Assembly (NCBI GenBank): GCA_017165825.1 | Contig: CM029387.1 | Span: forward strand, 2,168,236-2,232,235 | Length of the DNA stretch: 64,000 bases | Source of the DNA: Hepsetus odoe | Lineage: Eukaryota; Chordata; Actinopteri; Characiformes; Hepsetidae | Reading direction: 5' to 3' | Shown here: in pieces, positions 32,701 to 44,497 of the stretch | Numbering within the stretch: the first letter of the stretch is position 1 | Layout of the letters: the number at the start of each line of letters is the position of its first letter | The notes under the pieces: generated by a model | The model's database searches: none | Told to the model about the DNA's origin: nothing | The model's input: only the letters and a program-made list of their open reading frames with translations | Position numbers and translations under genes: made by a program

Positions 32701-34031
32701 ACTTTATTCCGGTATGAATCTGCAGTGTGTCATTTTCACAAAGAGAGTCTGAACTGAGAAGTGAGAATTTAGAGCAAGTGCTTTATCGCAACCTGGTCCC
32801 TGAAACCTCACACTTAAAAAATTACGCAGATTGAACCCTAACCCTTGATCGAGCAGGGCAGAAGATATGAGGAACGAGAAGGTGTGTGAGAAACAAGCAC
32901 CTACAATTTCAGCATTTCTCCCCTCAGCTCTTCGTCCCGAGAGCTGCAGCGGCCGTGTTTAACGTTCTCCTTGACCTCCTCCACGAAGGGCTCGATGAAG
33001 GCTAGCAGTGCAGTGCAGCAACGGCACAAACCAAACACATCATCCTCCTCCTGCTCTGTGCTCAGGGGCACCGGGAGCTGCGCCATCTGGCTGAGTAGGG
33101 TGGAAAGAGCCATCCCCACCGAAGACGCCTTCTTCTTCCCCAGCTTCAGCAGCACTGAACGACAGAGGAACGAAATCAATGGAGTTTCCAACTACAGGCT
33201 TCTCATTCAGTCCTTACATAAGACTTATAATCAGAGAAAATTCAAAAAAACATGTGCAGCTGATCAATGAATGGTGGAAGATTTAAAGTAACATCTACAT
33301 TTTTATTTAAGGAGGTCATGTTCACGTATATAGGTGTCCAAACCTCTACATGCAACAGTCTTCTAAGGGCCGCACAGAAAGTAACGTTCACCTGTCTGTA
33401 AAGGCTTCAGCAGGAGAACCATGGTCTCCACAATGACGTCAGAGTCCGCCTCTTCTACCTGCTCCAGCAGGCCCACCAGGAGCTCTTTAGGGCTGCAGAC
33501 CTGACACAGACACAGAGAGTGAGCATCTGCAGGACGAGCGACAGACATCGGGAGTGAAAACGCTGCACAAACGAACCTCCAACAAGTGCGTGAGGATGGC
33601 ATGGCAGTGAGGAACGTCCTTGTCTTCCTTCTTCAGGAGAACCTTCACCAGGGGCTCCAGCAGGTTCCATCCCATGCATCTGATAATGTTCTTGGATGGA
33701 AAGAACGAGTTGAAGAGCAAGACTCAAAGAAATGACATTTCTCACAGACACACACACACACACTCACACCACTTTCTACCTTGTTCTTCTCATCGATGAC
33801 GATGCTCAGCACCTGGGCGCTGTCGCCTTGTTCGATGCAGGTCCTCCCCGCAGTCTGGAACAAGTCAAAGTCGCCCGGGGAGAAGTTTTCGTCCGGGACA
33901 GCTTGCTGAGGAGGAGAAGGACAGGATTAATAAGAGTCCTGCATGGGATCCTGAATAATGAAGAAGATCCTGAGCCTGAGCTTCAGTCTTACACATCTCT
34001 GCACCACATCACTGAACTGATCCAGGGCCAT
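27782..34031 (-). CDS. glmn: Glomulin, RBX1-binding cullin-RING ligase inhibitor
   Basis: Glomulin binds the RING protein RBX1 and restrains SCF-type ubiquitin ligases; human loss causes glomuvenous malformations. Eighteen minus-strand exons: 34031-33993, 33905-33780, 33690-33577, 33500-33392, 33154-32905, 32268-32169, 31901-31720, 31636-31583, 31223-31193, 31094-31005, 30575-30534, 30366-30293, 30098-30014, 29605-29496, 29226-29163, 29067-28932, 28460-28384 and 27871-27782. They total 1773 bases, 590 aa (human 594), with every phase matching. The protein is alpha-helical and repeat-like. Diagnostic stretches: MGWNLLEPLVKVLLKKED, CSPKELLVGLLEQVEEA, ASSVGMALSTLLSQMAQLPV, LSPVFLLQCNMEYVELLLSR, LVKVMTLCPGQTL, GVEGYIIKNIKNQIDFALK, FLKPLRTGLDMSKAHYEAEL, LPNMTPEMQLQVLQSALFTF and the RBX1-binding end DLIESVLARIEEIAEAK. 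The acceptor of exon 3 (CCATCCAAG) is weak. Confidence 0.96.
28650..28855 (+). repeat. tRNA-derived SINE, glmn intron 16
   Basis: GTGGGTTTGAATCCC, TGCCCTGAGGTACCCTTGAG and GCTCCCCGGGAGCGG body, with a GGTCACCTTCACTTC tail. It is antisense to glmn and stops about 75 bases short of exon 16. Confidence 0.85.
29734..29775. repeat. (CA)n microsatellite
   Basis: About 21 CA units in glmn intron 13. Confidence 0.95.
32296..32735. repeat. Degenerate minisatellite in glmn intron 5
   Basis: Seven diverged copies of a unit marked by ATCCAGTATGAATCTGCAGT start near 32299, 32354, 32423, 32482, 32583, 32642 and 32709, a spacing of roughly 55-70 bases with one longer gap. No coding potential. Confidence 0.8.
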
Positions 34032-35135
34032 TTCTACTGCATTCTCCTCTTCTCTCTCTCAGACTCCCTGTGTCGAGCAGATAAAGAAACCGAGAAACAG
34101 GCAGAAATGAACTGAAATCCCACAAAATGAACAGCTTTTCACCACAAATGTGTATTACAAACACAAACACTCACCAGCCTTAAGCTTCCAAAGCGTGTAA
34201 AGGTAAAGTTCTGTCTTTTATAACCAGGTCTTACACTTTTATTCTGTTATTTAAAGTAAATTCAGTAATCCTGTCTGATGCATTTAAGCCCTTCCTAGCT
34301 AGCTGGCTAATCAGTAACGCAGGATGCGCAGAAAAACAGCATTTCTCTCGCAAATGAAAGACTTTTGACCAGCTTTAAATAAACACAAAAAGCACAAACA
34401 GCTTATTTTGGCTCAGCAGGTTTTAAAAAGCTGAAATAAACAAGATTTAGTTTCAGAAATGCTTAAGATTCGCCTTCTCAGCTACACGGCTCCTATCAAC
34501 GTCAACGCGGTTTGGGTCGCTAGTGTCACTTTGCGCTTGCCGTAGAGCTGGAAGGCTGTGTCTCAAATTGAGTTCTAGGTTTTAGTACACTTTAAGAGAT
34601 GTTAATAAAAAATAATGCACTCTAAAAAAGCCAATAATAATAATAATATATTATTATTACTTTAAATAATAACAACAATAATATGGTTATATATATTATT
34701 ATGAAAACATAATACAATTATTATTAAATAGAAAAATAATATTTGAGTGGTCAGTTAAATGCCTGACTTTGAGATTGTAGCTGACGTTACACCTAATTAA
34801 ACATTTTAATACTCATTATAATAATATAATATAAATCTTTTTTTATAATCTGAACAGGATTTTAAAATTAATTTAACACCATTTAAACATGCCACTTTAT
34901 TAAACACGGTCTTAAATATAGTTAAAAACACAGTTAAAGCTATACCACACACTTTTATTTGATATTTAATAATTTATTAAATAGTAAACAATATTTATAT
35001 CCTTTAATAAATATGTACATGGTCAACTTTTAACTTGTGAAATTTTCTAGAAAAAGGTTCCATGATCAGGAAGCTGACTACATAGGGAACAGGGGTGGAT
35101 TTGAGACGCAGCCGGTTGTTTTGAAGGCAGAAAGC
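34032..35135. promoter_or_regulatory. Divergent promoter region glmn/rpap2
   Basis: About 1.1 kb separates the two start codons. The part near 34470-34570 is GC-richer, while 34600-35020 is very AT-rich. No TATA box or clear CpG cluster stands out. Shared promoter function is inferred from the head-to-head layout. Confidence 0.4.
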
Positions 35136-35536
35136 ATGGAGGCCGGTCCGAGGAGGAGAACCAGCTCCTCTAAAGTCCGTCAGAAAGGCGAGTCAGAGTG
35201 TTTTAGTCTTGTTAGATGTTCGTGGACTTCATCCTGATTTACACGTTGTCCGCAGTGGAGCTGTAGCCCTGTGCTAAGCCGAATTACCTTTCAGTCCCAG
35301 CTGCTCAGCTTTAGGTCAGGAGGCGGAGGTGTAGTTTTAATGAAGTTAATACTGAAAGCGTTTTTGTGTGATTTGCAGGTGGAAGGGTCTCTAAAGCAAG
35401 CTCAGCTGCAGAGGAGGCCAGGAGGTGAGATCTTCCTTCCCTGGAGTCCCTGAAGATCCGCAGTTTCACTCTGGAGTCAGAGAGTCACTGTAGTTTAATA
35501 ACAGCAATAATCATGTGTTTCATTCAAAGAGCCTCA

Positions 35537-35576
<40 letters not shown>

Positions 35577-37440
35577 TAACAAATCAGTTTAATCTAAAGA
35601 ACCTTAATAATAATAATCATCATCATCATCATCATCATCATCATTCAAAGAGCCTAAATTATGATAACAATAATACTAATATCAATAAAATATATAATAA
35701 TAATAATCAGTTAATCTAAAGAGCCTCAATAATAATAACAACTATAATATCAAATCAACAATATCAAAAAACAAAAATATATAAATAATAACAAAAATCT
35801 TGAAAAAAGTGTCTCAATAATAATAAAAAAAACAATGAAATCTCAATAATAATAATTAGTTTAAAGAATCTCAATACAGAAGCTAGAAGTAGAAATGATG
35901 ATGATTTTTTCGTCACATCAGTGCAGTAGGAGGTTTGTTGGAGGATGAAGTGAGACATCTTCCTCTTTATCCGTCAGGTCTAGTAGGTTTTATTGTCCTT
36001 TCAGCCACAAACACAGAGAAACAGCTTCCTCCAGGACTGTGGTTCTGCACAGGAAACAACGTGAAGCATCAAATAAAACGGAGCAGACAGACACGTTCAT
36101 CCCACACGGAGCAGAGACGGTGTAGCACCCGAACATGCTTCCCTGAAAAAGGAGTAAAAAAGGAATGAACACAGAACTGAGTGTAGTAACAAAGTGTGAA
36201 CATGGATTTAAGCCATCAAGTGTGAACACTCGAGTGAAAGTAAAATATTGTATCACCCGTCATTAACCTGCTGCACCCCTTTGCACTCTGGCGGGTCGTT
36301 CCTTTGTGGGCTGTTAAAAAACAACAAATCGGAGTGCGTCCGTCCCGCTCACGGTGCTGTTCTGTTCCCAGGGCGGAGATTTTGAAGGAGACGTTGAGGG
36401 AGAAGCTGGAGTTGGAGCGGAGAGCTCATCAAGTGGTGGAGCGTCTCCTGGAGGACAGTGTGACCGAAGAGTTTCTTACTGACTGTGTGAGGACACGACT
36501 CTACACTTCCACCCAGTTTTTGGCACATTTCAGCTCCTGAGACGAACCAGTGAAAGGGGATTTTTCAAAATCACCCATAATTCAGTAGTTTGGGTTTGGT
36601 TCATCATAGGCACCCTGACTTCTTCACAGTCTTGGTGAATGGAACCAGGCAACACCAACACAAATCTTCTCCATACTCAGACAATAGATCTATGATGCAC
36701 GCTGCTGTTCAAAAGTTTTTAGTGCCTCATGAGTCTCTTTAAAGTGAGACAGTAGGTTCAGTGATTTGTGTGCAAACACATGTAACTCCAGTCTAAACAC
36801 AAAGAGAGTTTAATTCTAACCAGCTTTAAAATCAGTATTCACTACCGCCACCGTTATTCTTCAACACAGCATCAACTCTCTCTCTCCTTTAAGTCATCTT
36901 CACAAACACTTCTCCAGGCATCTTGAAGGACGTCCCAAAGCTCTTCTTTGGACATCGCCTGCCTTTTGCGTTCTCTGTGGAGATGATCTCGCAGTGCCTG
37001 TACAAAAAATGAGGGACAAAAGCACGGTCCTTCAGGAAGAGCTGGAGAACTATTACAAATTCAAGAAAGTCTGGATCTTTGGAAGCAAAATACAGGCTGA
37101 CACAACACTTTGGAGAAGTGTTTGATAATATTTTGTTCTTTATGTTTGTTTCTGATGCAGCATGCCTACTTTTATGGCATTCTTGCATTAATACTGAGTC
37201 TCATTTCAGGCGCATTTTATCACCTCGGCCAACTACAAAGATGCCGTGGAAGAACGTTCCATTGCAAAGATTTGCGGGTACCCTGTATGTCCAAATACGC
37301 TGACCAATGTGAGGACCTTTTACACCCATTAAATCATAAAAATAAAGCTATATAGTTTGCTCATAAAAAAATGTTTTCCTTCTAAACAATATGTGAGATA
37401 ATGTGACACTTGAATTGTGTGTGTGTATATATATATATAA

Positions 37441-37472
<32 letters not shown>

Positions 37473-40400
37473 TATAATGTGAGCATTGTAAAAGTATTAT
37501 ATTTGTATAATTTAGTATATTTGTATAATATATCCATTAGAATGCTCAGTTGTAAATGCACGGTATATGTATAATTTCTAAATGCTTTAAGGTTCTTGCT
37601 GGTTTTTGTTTCTGTGTTTTGATCTTAACGTCTTTATGGTCATGTTTCAGGTTTTGACTCAGAAGTACAAGATTTCCACCAAGTCCAACAAAGTGTACGA
37701 CATCACAGAGCGTAAGGTGGGTTTAGAGAGGTTTGTTTGGATGAAAATATCAGTAACTCCTCTTTCTCTTCTAACACTGCCTTTTCTTTCTGTCAGTGCT
37801 ATTGTAGCAATTTCTGCTACAAAGCCTCGAAATGTTTCGAGGTCCAGATTTCAAAGTCGCCGCTCTGGCTGAGAAAAGGAGAGAGGTAATACCGTTGGTG
37901 TAATACCGTTTTCTTACTTTCTGTTCATCTTTAAAGAGAAGATGTGAAACACAAAAGATGTGAATTAATTATCAATGAATAGCTTTTTTATTTGAGGGCG
38001 ACTTGGTGGGTAGCAATGTCGCCTCTCGGTGAGAAGGTACTGGGTTCGATTCCCAGGCGGGACGGTCTGGGTACTTTCTGTGTGAAGTGGGCGTGTACTC
38101 CCCGTGTCTGTGTGTGCTTCCTCTGGGAGCTCCAGTTTCCTCCCACCGTCCAAAGACCTGCCCGTCCGGTGGATTGGAGATGCTAAATTGGCCGTAGGTG
38201 TGAGTGTGTCTGTCCTGTGATGGACTGTTGATCTGTCCAGGGTGTTTCCCTGCCTTAAATAGGACAAGCGGCTCAGAAAATGAGTGACCGTGAGTGAGAG
38301 TGTATTATTTGTAGTGTAGTTTGTTACTTTTGTCAACTTATGTTCCTTGTGTTTTTCCACTTATAGACTGCCTGATATCAAGCTGATGAAGAAGGGAGAT
38401 GGGTATGTAAAGATGTCTGTTACCACACACGAGTCAGATCCTGAACACCAACCATTTGCACTGGATTTGCATTTCCTAATATTTATCTTTGGTGAAAATT
38501 GATGAAGCATGTGAACAATACTGTGCAAAAGTCTTTGCACAGTCCAAACCAAGGAAAACACCTTGCTGTCAGACTGTCTTATCTTGGGCAGATTGAGGAT
38601 TAAATGAAAGAAATGGGAACAAATGTTTTAGTCCTCCAGGCCGCAAAGAGTCTAAAGATACCAGGTTCTAGATAAAGGGGTTCCAGCCACTCAGCATTCA
38701 GCATCAACAGTAAACTAATAAAGAAACACAGGGTGGCTCAAGTCTACATAACACTGAAAAGAAGCCTGACAGGGAGCAGTGACGGGGACAGTACCTTGCT
38801 CTAGGGTACCTCAGGGCAACCTACTGGTAAGGGGTTTGAACCCACAATCTTCCGATTCTGTGGCCAACTCCCTCACCACTAGGCCACCGCTGCCCCTATA
38901 CTATACATGCATGACCTGGTGATCTTGAGCTCACGGTTATTCATGTCAGTAATTTTACTATTTGGCCAAAATCAAAGGAAAATGAATTTTGGGGACAAAC
39001 ATTTGCCCCTCTTGGTCAGATTCTAGGTGGTATCTTGTATCCTAACTTATGAAAATAATCCTTACTTAATACTTCAATTCAAAATGGCATGGAGATTTAT
39101 TAAATCTGACCATTAACAAGATGATTGAGCAAGACACTTCAATAGAAAGAAAATTGTTCAAAATAAAATAATTACCAGAAATCAGTAAATTTTATTGTTG
39201 AAGATTATTTGTGTTTGAAAGATCTTGAAGAGACAATAATAGCAATCAGGACTGGTATCACTGACCAGTTTCATTTCAGTCTAGCCCAACACTTTACCTT
39301 CTCTTTTCTCCTCGCTCTTAGAGGCAGCTCCGGTTTGGAGGTAAAGCTCTCGGATAAGCCCGTGAGTGAAGCCGACATTGAGAATCCCATCTTGGAGCCC
39401 ACAGAGCTCAATGGAGGTTCCAGCGGTCCGAGCGACAGCAGTGATGTAGAGCAGGACTTTGTGTCCAGCGTGGTGGCCGGAGACAGGCCAAAAGCTCGAG
39501 TGCACTGGGGAGCACTGCCCAAACGTGATGGACGGAATGAAGAGGAGCAGTTACACAAAGGACAGAGTTCTGGCAAGGATACGAGGGAGCAGAACATGGA
39601 GGTGAAGAAAGGAAACGTTAATGAAACCAATGGAATATCAACAACTTCTCCTAAACCTATTGACTTGCCAGGATCTCCACATTTGGATGCACCAGTGGAG
39701 GAAACTAGGAAACTTTTGGATCATTTTGTTCTGTCCGAGGTTTCTCCATCAAAGGTTATGGCTCAGGAAGCTCCTGCTGATGTAAATCCTGAACGCTGTG
39801 ATGCAAACACCAAAGACACCCATCTGAACATCTCCCATGTTGGAATGAGCAAGAAAAGTGCTGCTGGACTCAAAGGTCTGCTGAAGAGCCACGTTAAGAT
39901 GAAAACAGATGCTCCTTCAGTCAAGCATAGCCTTCTAGAAAGCCTCAGGATCACTCTGAAGGAGTGGAGAACCGAGGAGACCATGAGGTTCCTATATGGC
40001 TCTGATTACACCTTACAAGCTGAACCCACACCACAGAGCGAAGAAGAAGAGCTGGACGAAGATGACCTCGAGGACATTGAGGATGTACAGGAGAAAGTGA
40101 AACGTTTGGCCAGACCCACTGCAGCAGCTCCTGATTATGAAACTCTGAGGAAAGAGACGGAGCTGCTGGACGTCAGGGTTCGGGAATTCTATAAAGGAGT
40201 GTGTGTCCTGCCTGAGGAGGATCAAGTGGACGTCTCAGGGGACACAGAGGTAAGCGTTTCTAATTGTGGATCAAAAGTAGAGCTGATGGAAGAAATTTCT
40301 TAAGTTAGACACTTATTCTAACCAGTTCTGTTGCGAGCCTGTCCCAGCGTCCACAAGGTGAAAGGTGGAGAGTCACCCCAGATAGGTCCGTCACAGGACA

Positions 40401-43400
40401 GATACAATGTCACATCTAGGGGGCCTTTTAGCATCTCCAGTCCACCTGGTCTTTGGACAGTGGGAGGAGCTCTCAGAGGAAACCCCACAGACACAGGGAG
40501 AACATGAATACTTCAGACAGAGAATTAAACCCAGCAGTGGTGGCCTAGTGGTGAGGGAGTCGCCCCGGATCGGAAGATTGTGGGTTCGACTCCCTCACCA
40601 GTAGGTTGCCCTGAGGTACCCTTGAGCAAGGTACCATCCCCGTCACTGCTCCCCGGGCACTTTCATAGCTGCCCCCTGCTGCACATGTGTGTATGGGTTA
40701 AATGCAGAGGTCCAATTTTGTTGTGGTTCACTGTGTGCTGTGCTGTGATGACAAGAATAGTTACTTTCACTTTCGCTTTCAAACCCAGAATCTTCTCACT
40801 GTGATAGCACAGGTTTTAAGCATGCAGTGACTCACACGGTCCTGATGTGGGTGCCACCTGCGAGCATTTGCGACCAAAGCTCAACCAAGAACAAACACCA
40901 GTGTGAATTCACCGAGTGCGTCTTTTATTTGTCTCCAGGTCAGCGATAGGGATCCGCCTCTGCCGCCGGTGGATTCTCAAGCCCAGCTCCTCATCCAGAA
41001 GCGCATAACAGTGGAGAAACTCAGCAGAAGGTCAAGATTCTCCATCTTTTAATGTCCTCGATTTCAGGATGTACAATATAAATTGTACGTCCTATAAATA
41101 AGTATTATTCCGGTCTCATTTTAGCCTTATTTTTAAGGAACAGGTATTCAGTGTGGAGTAAAACTGCACGTTTTAAGCCCCCCACCCAAAAAAAAAATCC
41201 CTAAAAATTTCATTTCAAATGTCCCTCAAAAGTCATTTAAGAGCTTGCACATTTTAAAGGATCCATATCATGGGAAATTAATTTTTCTGAGTTTTTTAAA
41301 ACATGTTACAAGAGTTTAAAACCAATTGCTGCGTAGCCAGAACAGCACTTATAAAATTTAGCTGCATGACTTTTTCAAGAATGAACTTCTTTACAGCCTA
41401 AGTGCAGCCATCGCATCTTTTTGATCTGAATTAGATTTTTTTTTGGTCGTGTATATAACCTGGAGTTGATCTGACTAAGTAGAATATTATAAGTCCTTTT
41501 AGGAAAAACGTAGAAGATAAATGAAGGACTTTAATCCTTTATGAGAAAATAAGAACACGTCTTCTTGTTATAGAAAATAATGAAGAAGAACTGAGTCTGA
41601 AGGGTTAACCTGGTCCTCCGCAGTGTTTGCTTGGACTTAAAAATGTGCATGTCCTTTAATTCATCTTGCTTTCTTGTGCTTAGCTTGCATGAAATCGTGG
41701 GGCCACTGCGGTTAACGATGAGTGAGATTATCAACGACATCAACAGCTTGGTCAGAACTTTCAGGTGAGCAGGATCCTTCAGCGGCCTAACGGAGACACT
41801 CAGTGAGAAACTAACGCTAAAAGTCAAGAGCGCTTGCTCCAGCACCTGCCTGCGATAATCACGCTTAGGACCAAGGGTTTCTCTTCTCTAGTGCTGAGTA
41901 AAGTACTAAAATGATCTTTGCAAACTGAGTGCATGATGCAGATGTAGCAGAGTCTGAAAAATCCTTCACTTCAGGTTCCCTCTTGGTGGAGTGAAATGTT
42001 CGATAACCGAGACAGAATACAGAAACGTCTTATCTGTCAAAGCCATCAGTGGGACGTTTTAGTCAGAACTGCGAGATAACCGTAATCTTCACTCGGTCCC
42101 AAATAGTGATTAGTCATCGAGGTGCAGAGACGGGAAGCTGTGGGCTGCACATTGTAAATTTACAGTGGCGCTGAAGGGCCACTTCAGTCTTGGATTGAAC
42201 CTGTTTCCAGGAATTCAGTTCCTCCTGTTAAGGGTCACTAAATCTGAGCCTCGCACACCGGGTTACGGCACCACTTCAGGATGTTAAAAGTACATTTTCT
42301 TCTAGGTCCGTATACTGGAGTTTTATTTAAAAGGTTATTTACTTGTTCTTTCTTTAAAAACAACACCATTTTATTGAGCCGCAATCAAAATTGTGCTCAC
42401 TTCGCCAGGAAGGAAGAGTATTTAACAGATGCATTTACAGAAGCCTCGGCAGCCACGTGTCAGATGTTTTAATGGTTAGTGTGTCTACACGGTGCCTCTG
42501 TTGCAGCTTTTTTTTAAACTTCCGCTCAGTTCTCCTGCAGGGGTATCGTAAAAACTCCTAGGTTCAGTATTAGAAACCGGCTGTATTTTTTGCATTTCAA
42601 ATGAATCCCAACTTTCCACTCAACCCAAGAAGCATCTACATCTTAGATGTCCAGTTTGGGGGATGTTCTTGACTGTTTTCTTCCTTCATGCACAGCTCAG
42701 CATTCACATCCCACTGACTAGATAGGCACAAATGTCAAGGGATACATCAGGCAGCACGGAGACGGTCAATTTTAGAATTTGATGGTAGAAGTGGGGGAAT
42801 AGAAGAGCCTGAGGGCCAGACTGTGGCAAGACGAGTAGGTCAGAGCATCTCCAACTCGACAGGTTGGGTATTCCCAGTATACAAGGATCAGGAACTACCA
42901 GAAGTGCTCAGAACCAGAAGGTTCACTGACTGGTCCAATCCCACTGCTGTCCAATATGTGTTGCATCCTCTGAAGGTTCAAAATGGGTTCTTGTTTCTCT
43001 TTCAGATTCACAAGCACTAACATCATCCACAAACCTCCTGAGTGGACCTTGATTGCAGCTGTTCTTCTGTTGGTGTAAGTTGATTAAATCAAATATTGTG
43101 TAATTGCATTTATTCTGACAGCATGCTGATCGCAGGACTGAACAATAATCCTTTTTATGTTAAAAGAGTTCATTAATAATACAGTTATGCAAAAAATGCA
43201 AAGCTCGTGAATTGGCAACGGGACATATTACAATTAGAACCGAGAAAAGTGGCCTGGTCATATACTAAATATTATTAAAAAAATAGCAATTTGCAGTAAA
43301 AATGGTTTATGCAGTCAGATATTTAAGCCCTGTTTGATGGTACCTTTTGCTCATGCCATTTAAAAAAAAAAGAAAAACAAAAGAAAAACAAAAGACACAC

Positions 43401-44439
43401 ACACATCGGTTATTAACAATATAGAGATTTTGCTTTAATTCCAGTTTTTACAGTAAAAACTTTATAAAGAACACGAGAAAAACATGGTGACGATGGGAAT
43501 TCAGCGGTTCTGATGTGCACGGCTGCAATACTAGATTACTGTTTCTTAATGAAGAACCTGTTAAATGTAGCAGAAATCTTTTAATTTTTTTTTTTTTTTG
43601 CCTAATGAATGATTTTGTCTTTGGCTGCTCTGCGATAAACTATCCTGAAGTGGTACACTGTTTATTTCCCTTTTTTTTTTTGAGAGGAGACTATAGCATG
43701 TCTCCCTGCGATGGGCTGGCGACCTGTCCAGGGTGTGTCCCCCGTCCTTCGCCCTGTGTGAGCTGGGATGGACTCCAGCACTCCCCACGACCCCGCTTGG
43801 GACAAGCGGCAGAAAATGACTGACTGACTGACTGACTATAGCATGTAGATTAAAACAGTGATGAAGGCAGGCAGGAAGAACAGAGTAAAGACCAAAACTA
43901 AATCAGAAATATGGCACACAAGCTTTATAATGAATCTAATTCTGCCTGATAATAAACATTTATTTGCTGCTCTAAAATTATTATAGGTTTTATCCCAATA
44001 GCATATCACCCGCTGTTGCAGGTTTTAATGATGGATTTGTCTGCAGTGACCAGTGTGGTTAAGGTTTTAAAGGTGTCTGAGCAGCTGAAGAGCTCACAGT
44101 TCTGTAAAGGCTGAATTAAAAAAAAAAAAAAAAAGATCTTATATGGAAAAGTACAGAGTGCGTTGGTAAAAAATGAAGAACTTTAATGGCCCAGCTTGTG
44201 GAGCTGGAGTGTTTTGTTGTTATCTGATGGCTGCGGCTGATACGAGTTTATGGCAGTTTGGTGGCCTGCTGTGCGACGGCAGTGAAAGTATGCAGCGGAC
44301 GAGCACAGCAGCTGGAGTGCAGGAGCGTCTGAGAAACTGACCGAGGAAATCAGGGAGCATTGTTTTCTCTGCAGGAACACCCAGTCACTAAAGCCATTAT
44401 GCCAGAGTGATTTGTGTGTGTGTGTGCGTGTGTGTGTGC

Positions 44440-44497
<58 letters not shown>

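Noticed and set aside
32296..32735. Direct repeats as a CRISPR-like array
   Set aside because: The units are diverged, spacing is irregular and the setting is a vertebrate intron; it is a minisatellite.
39271..39984. Minus-strand frames opposite the long rpap2 exon
   Set aside because: They are shadows of exon 8; no family match and no splice logic.
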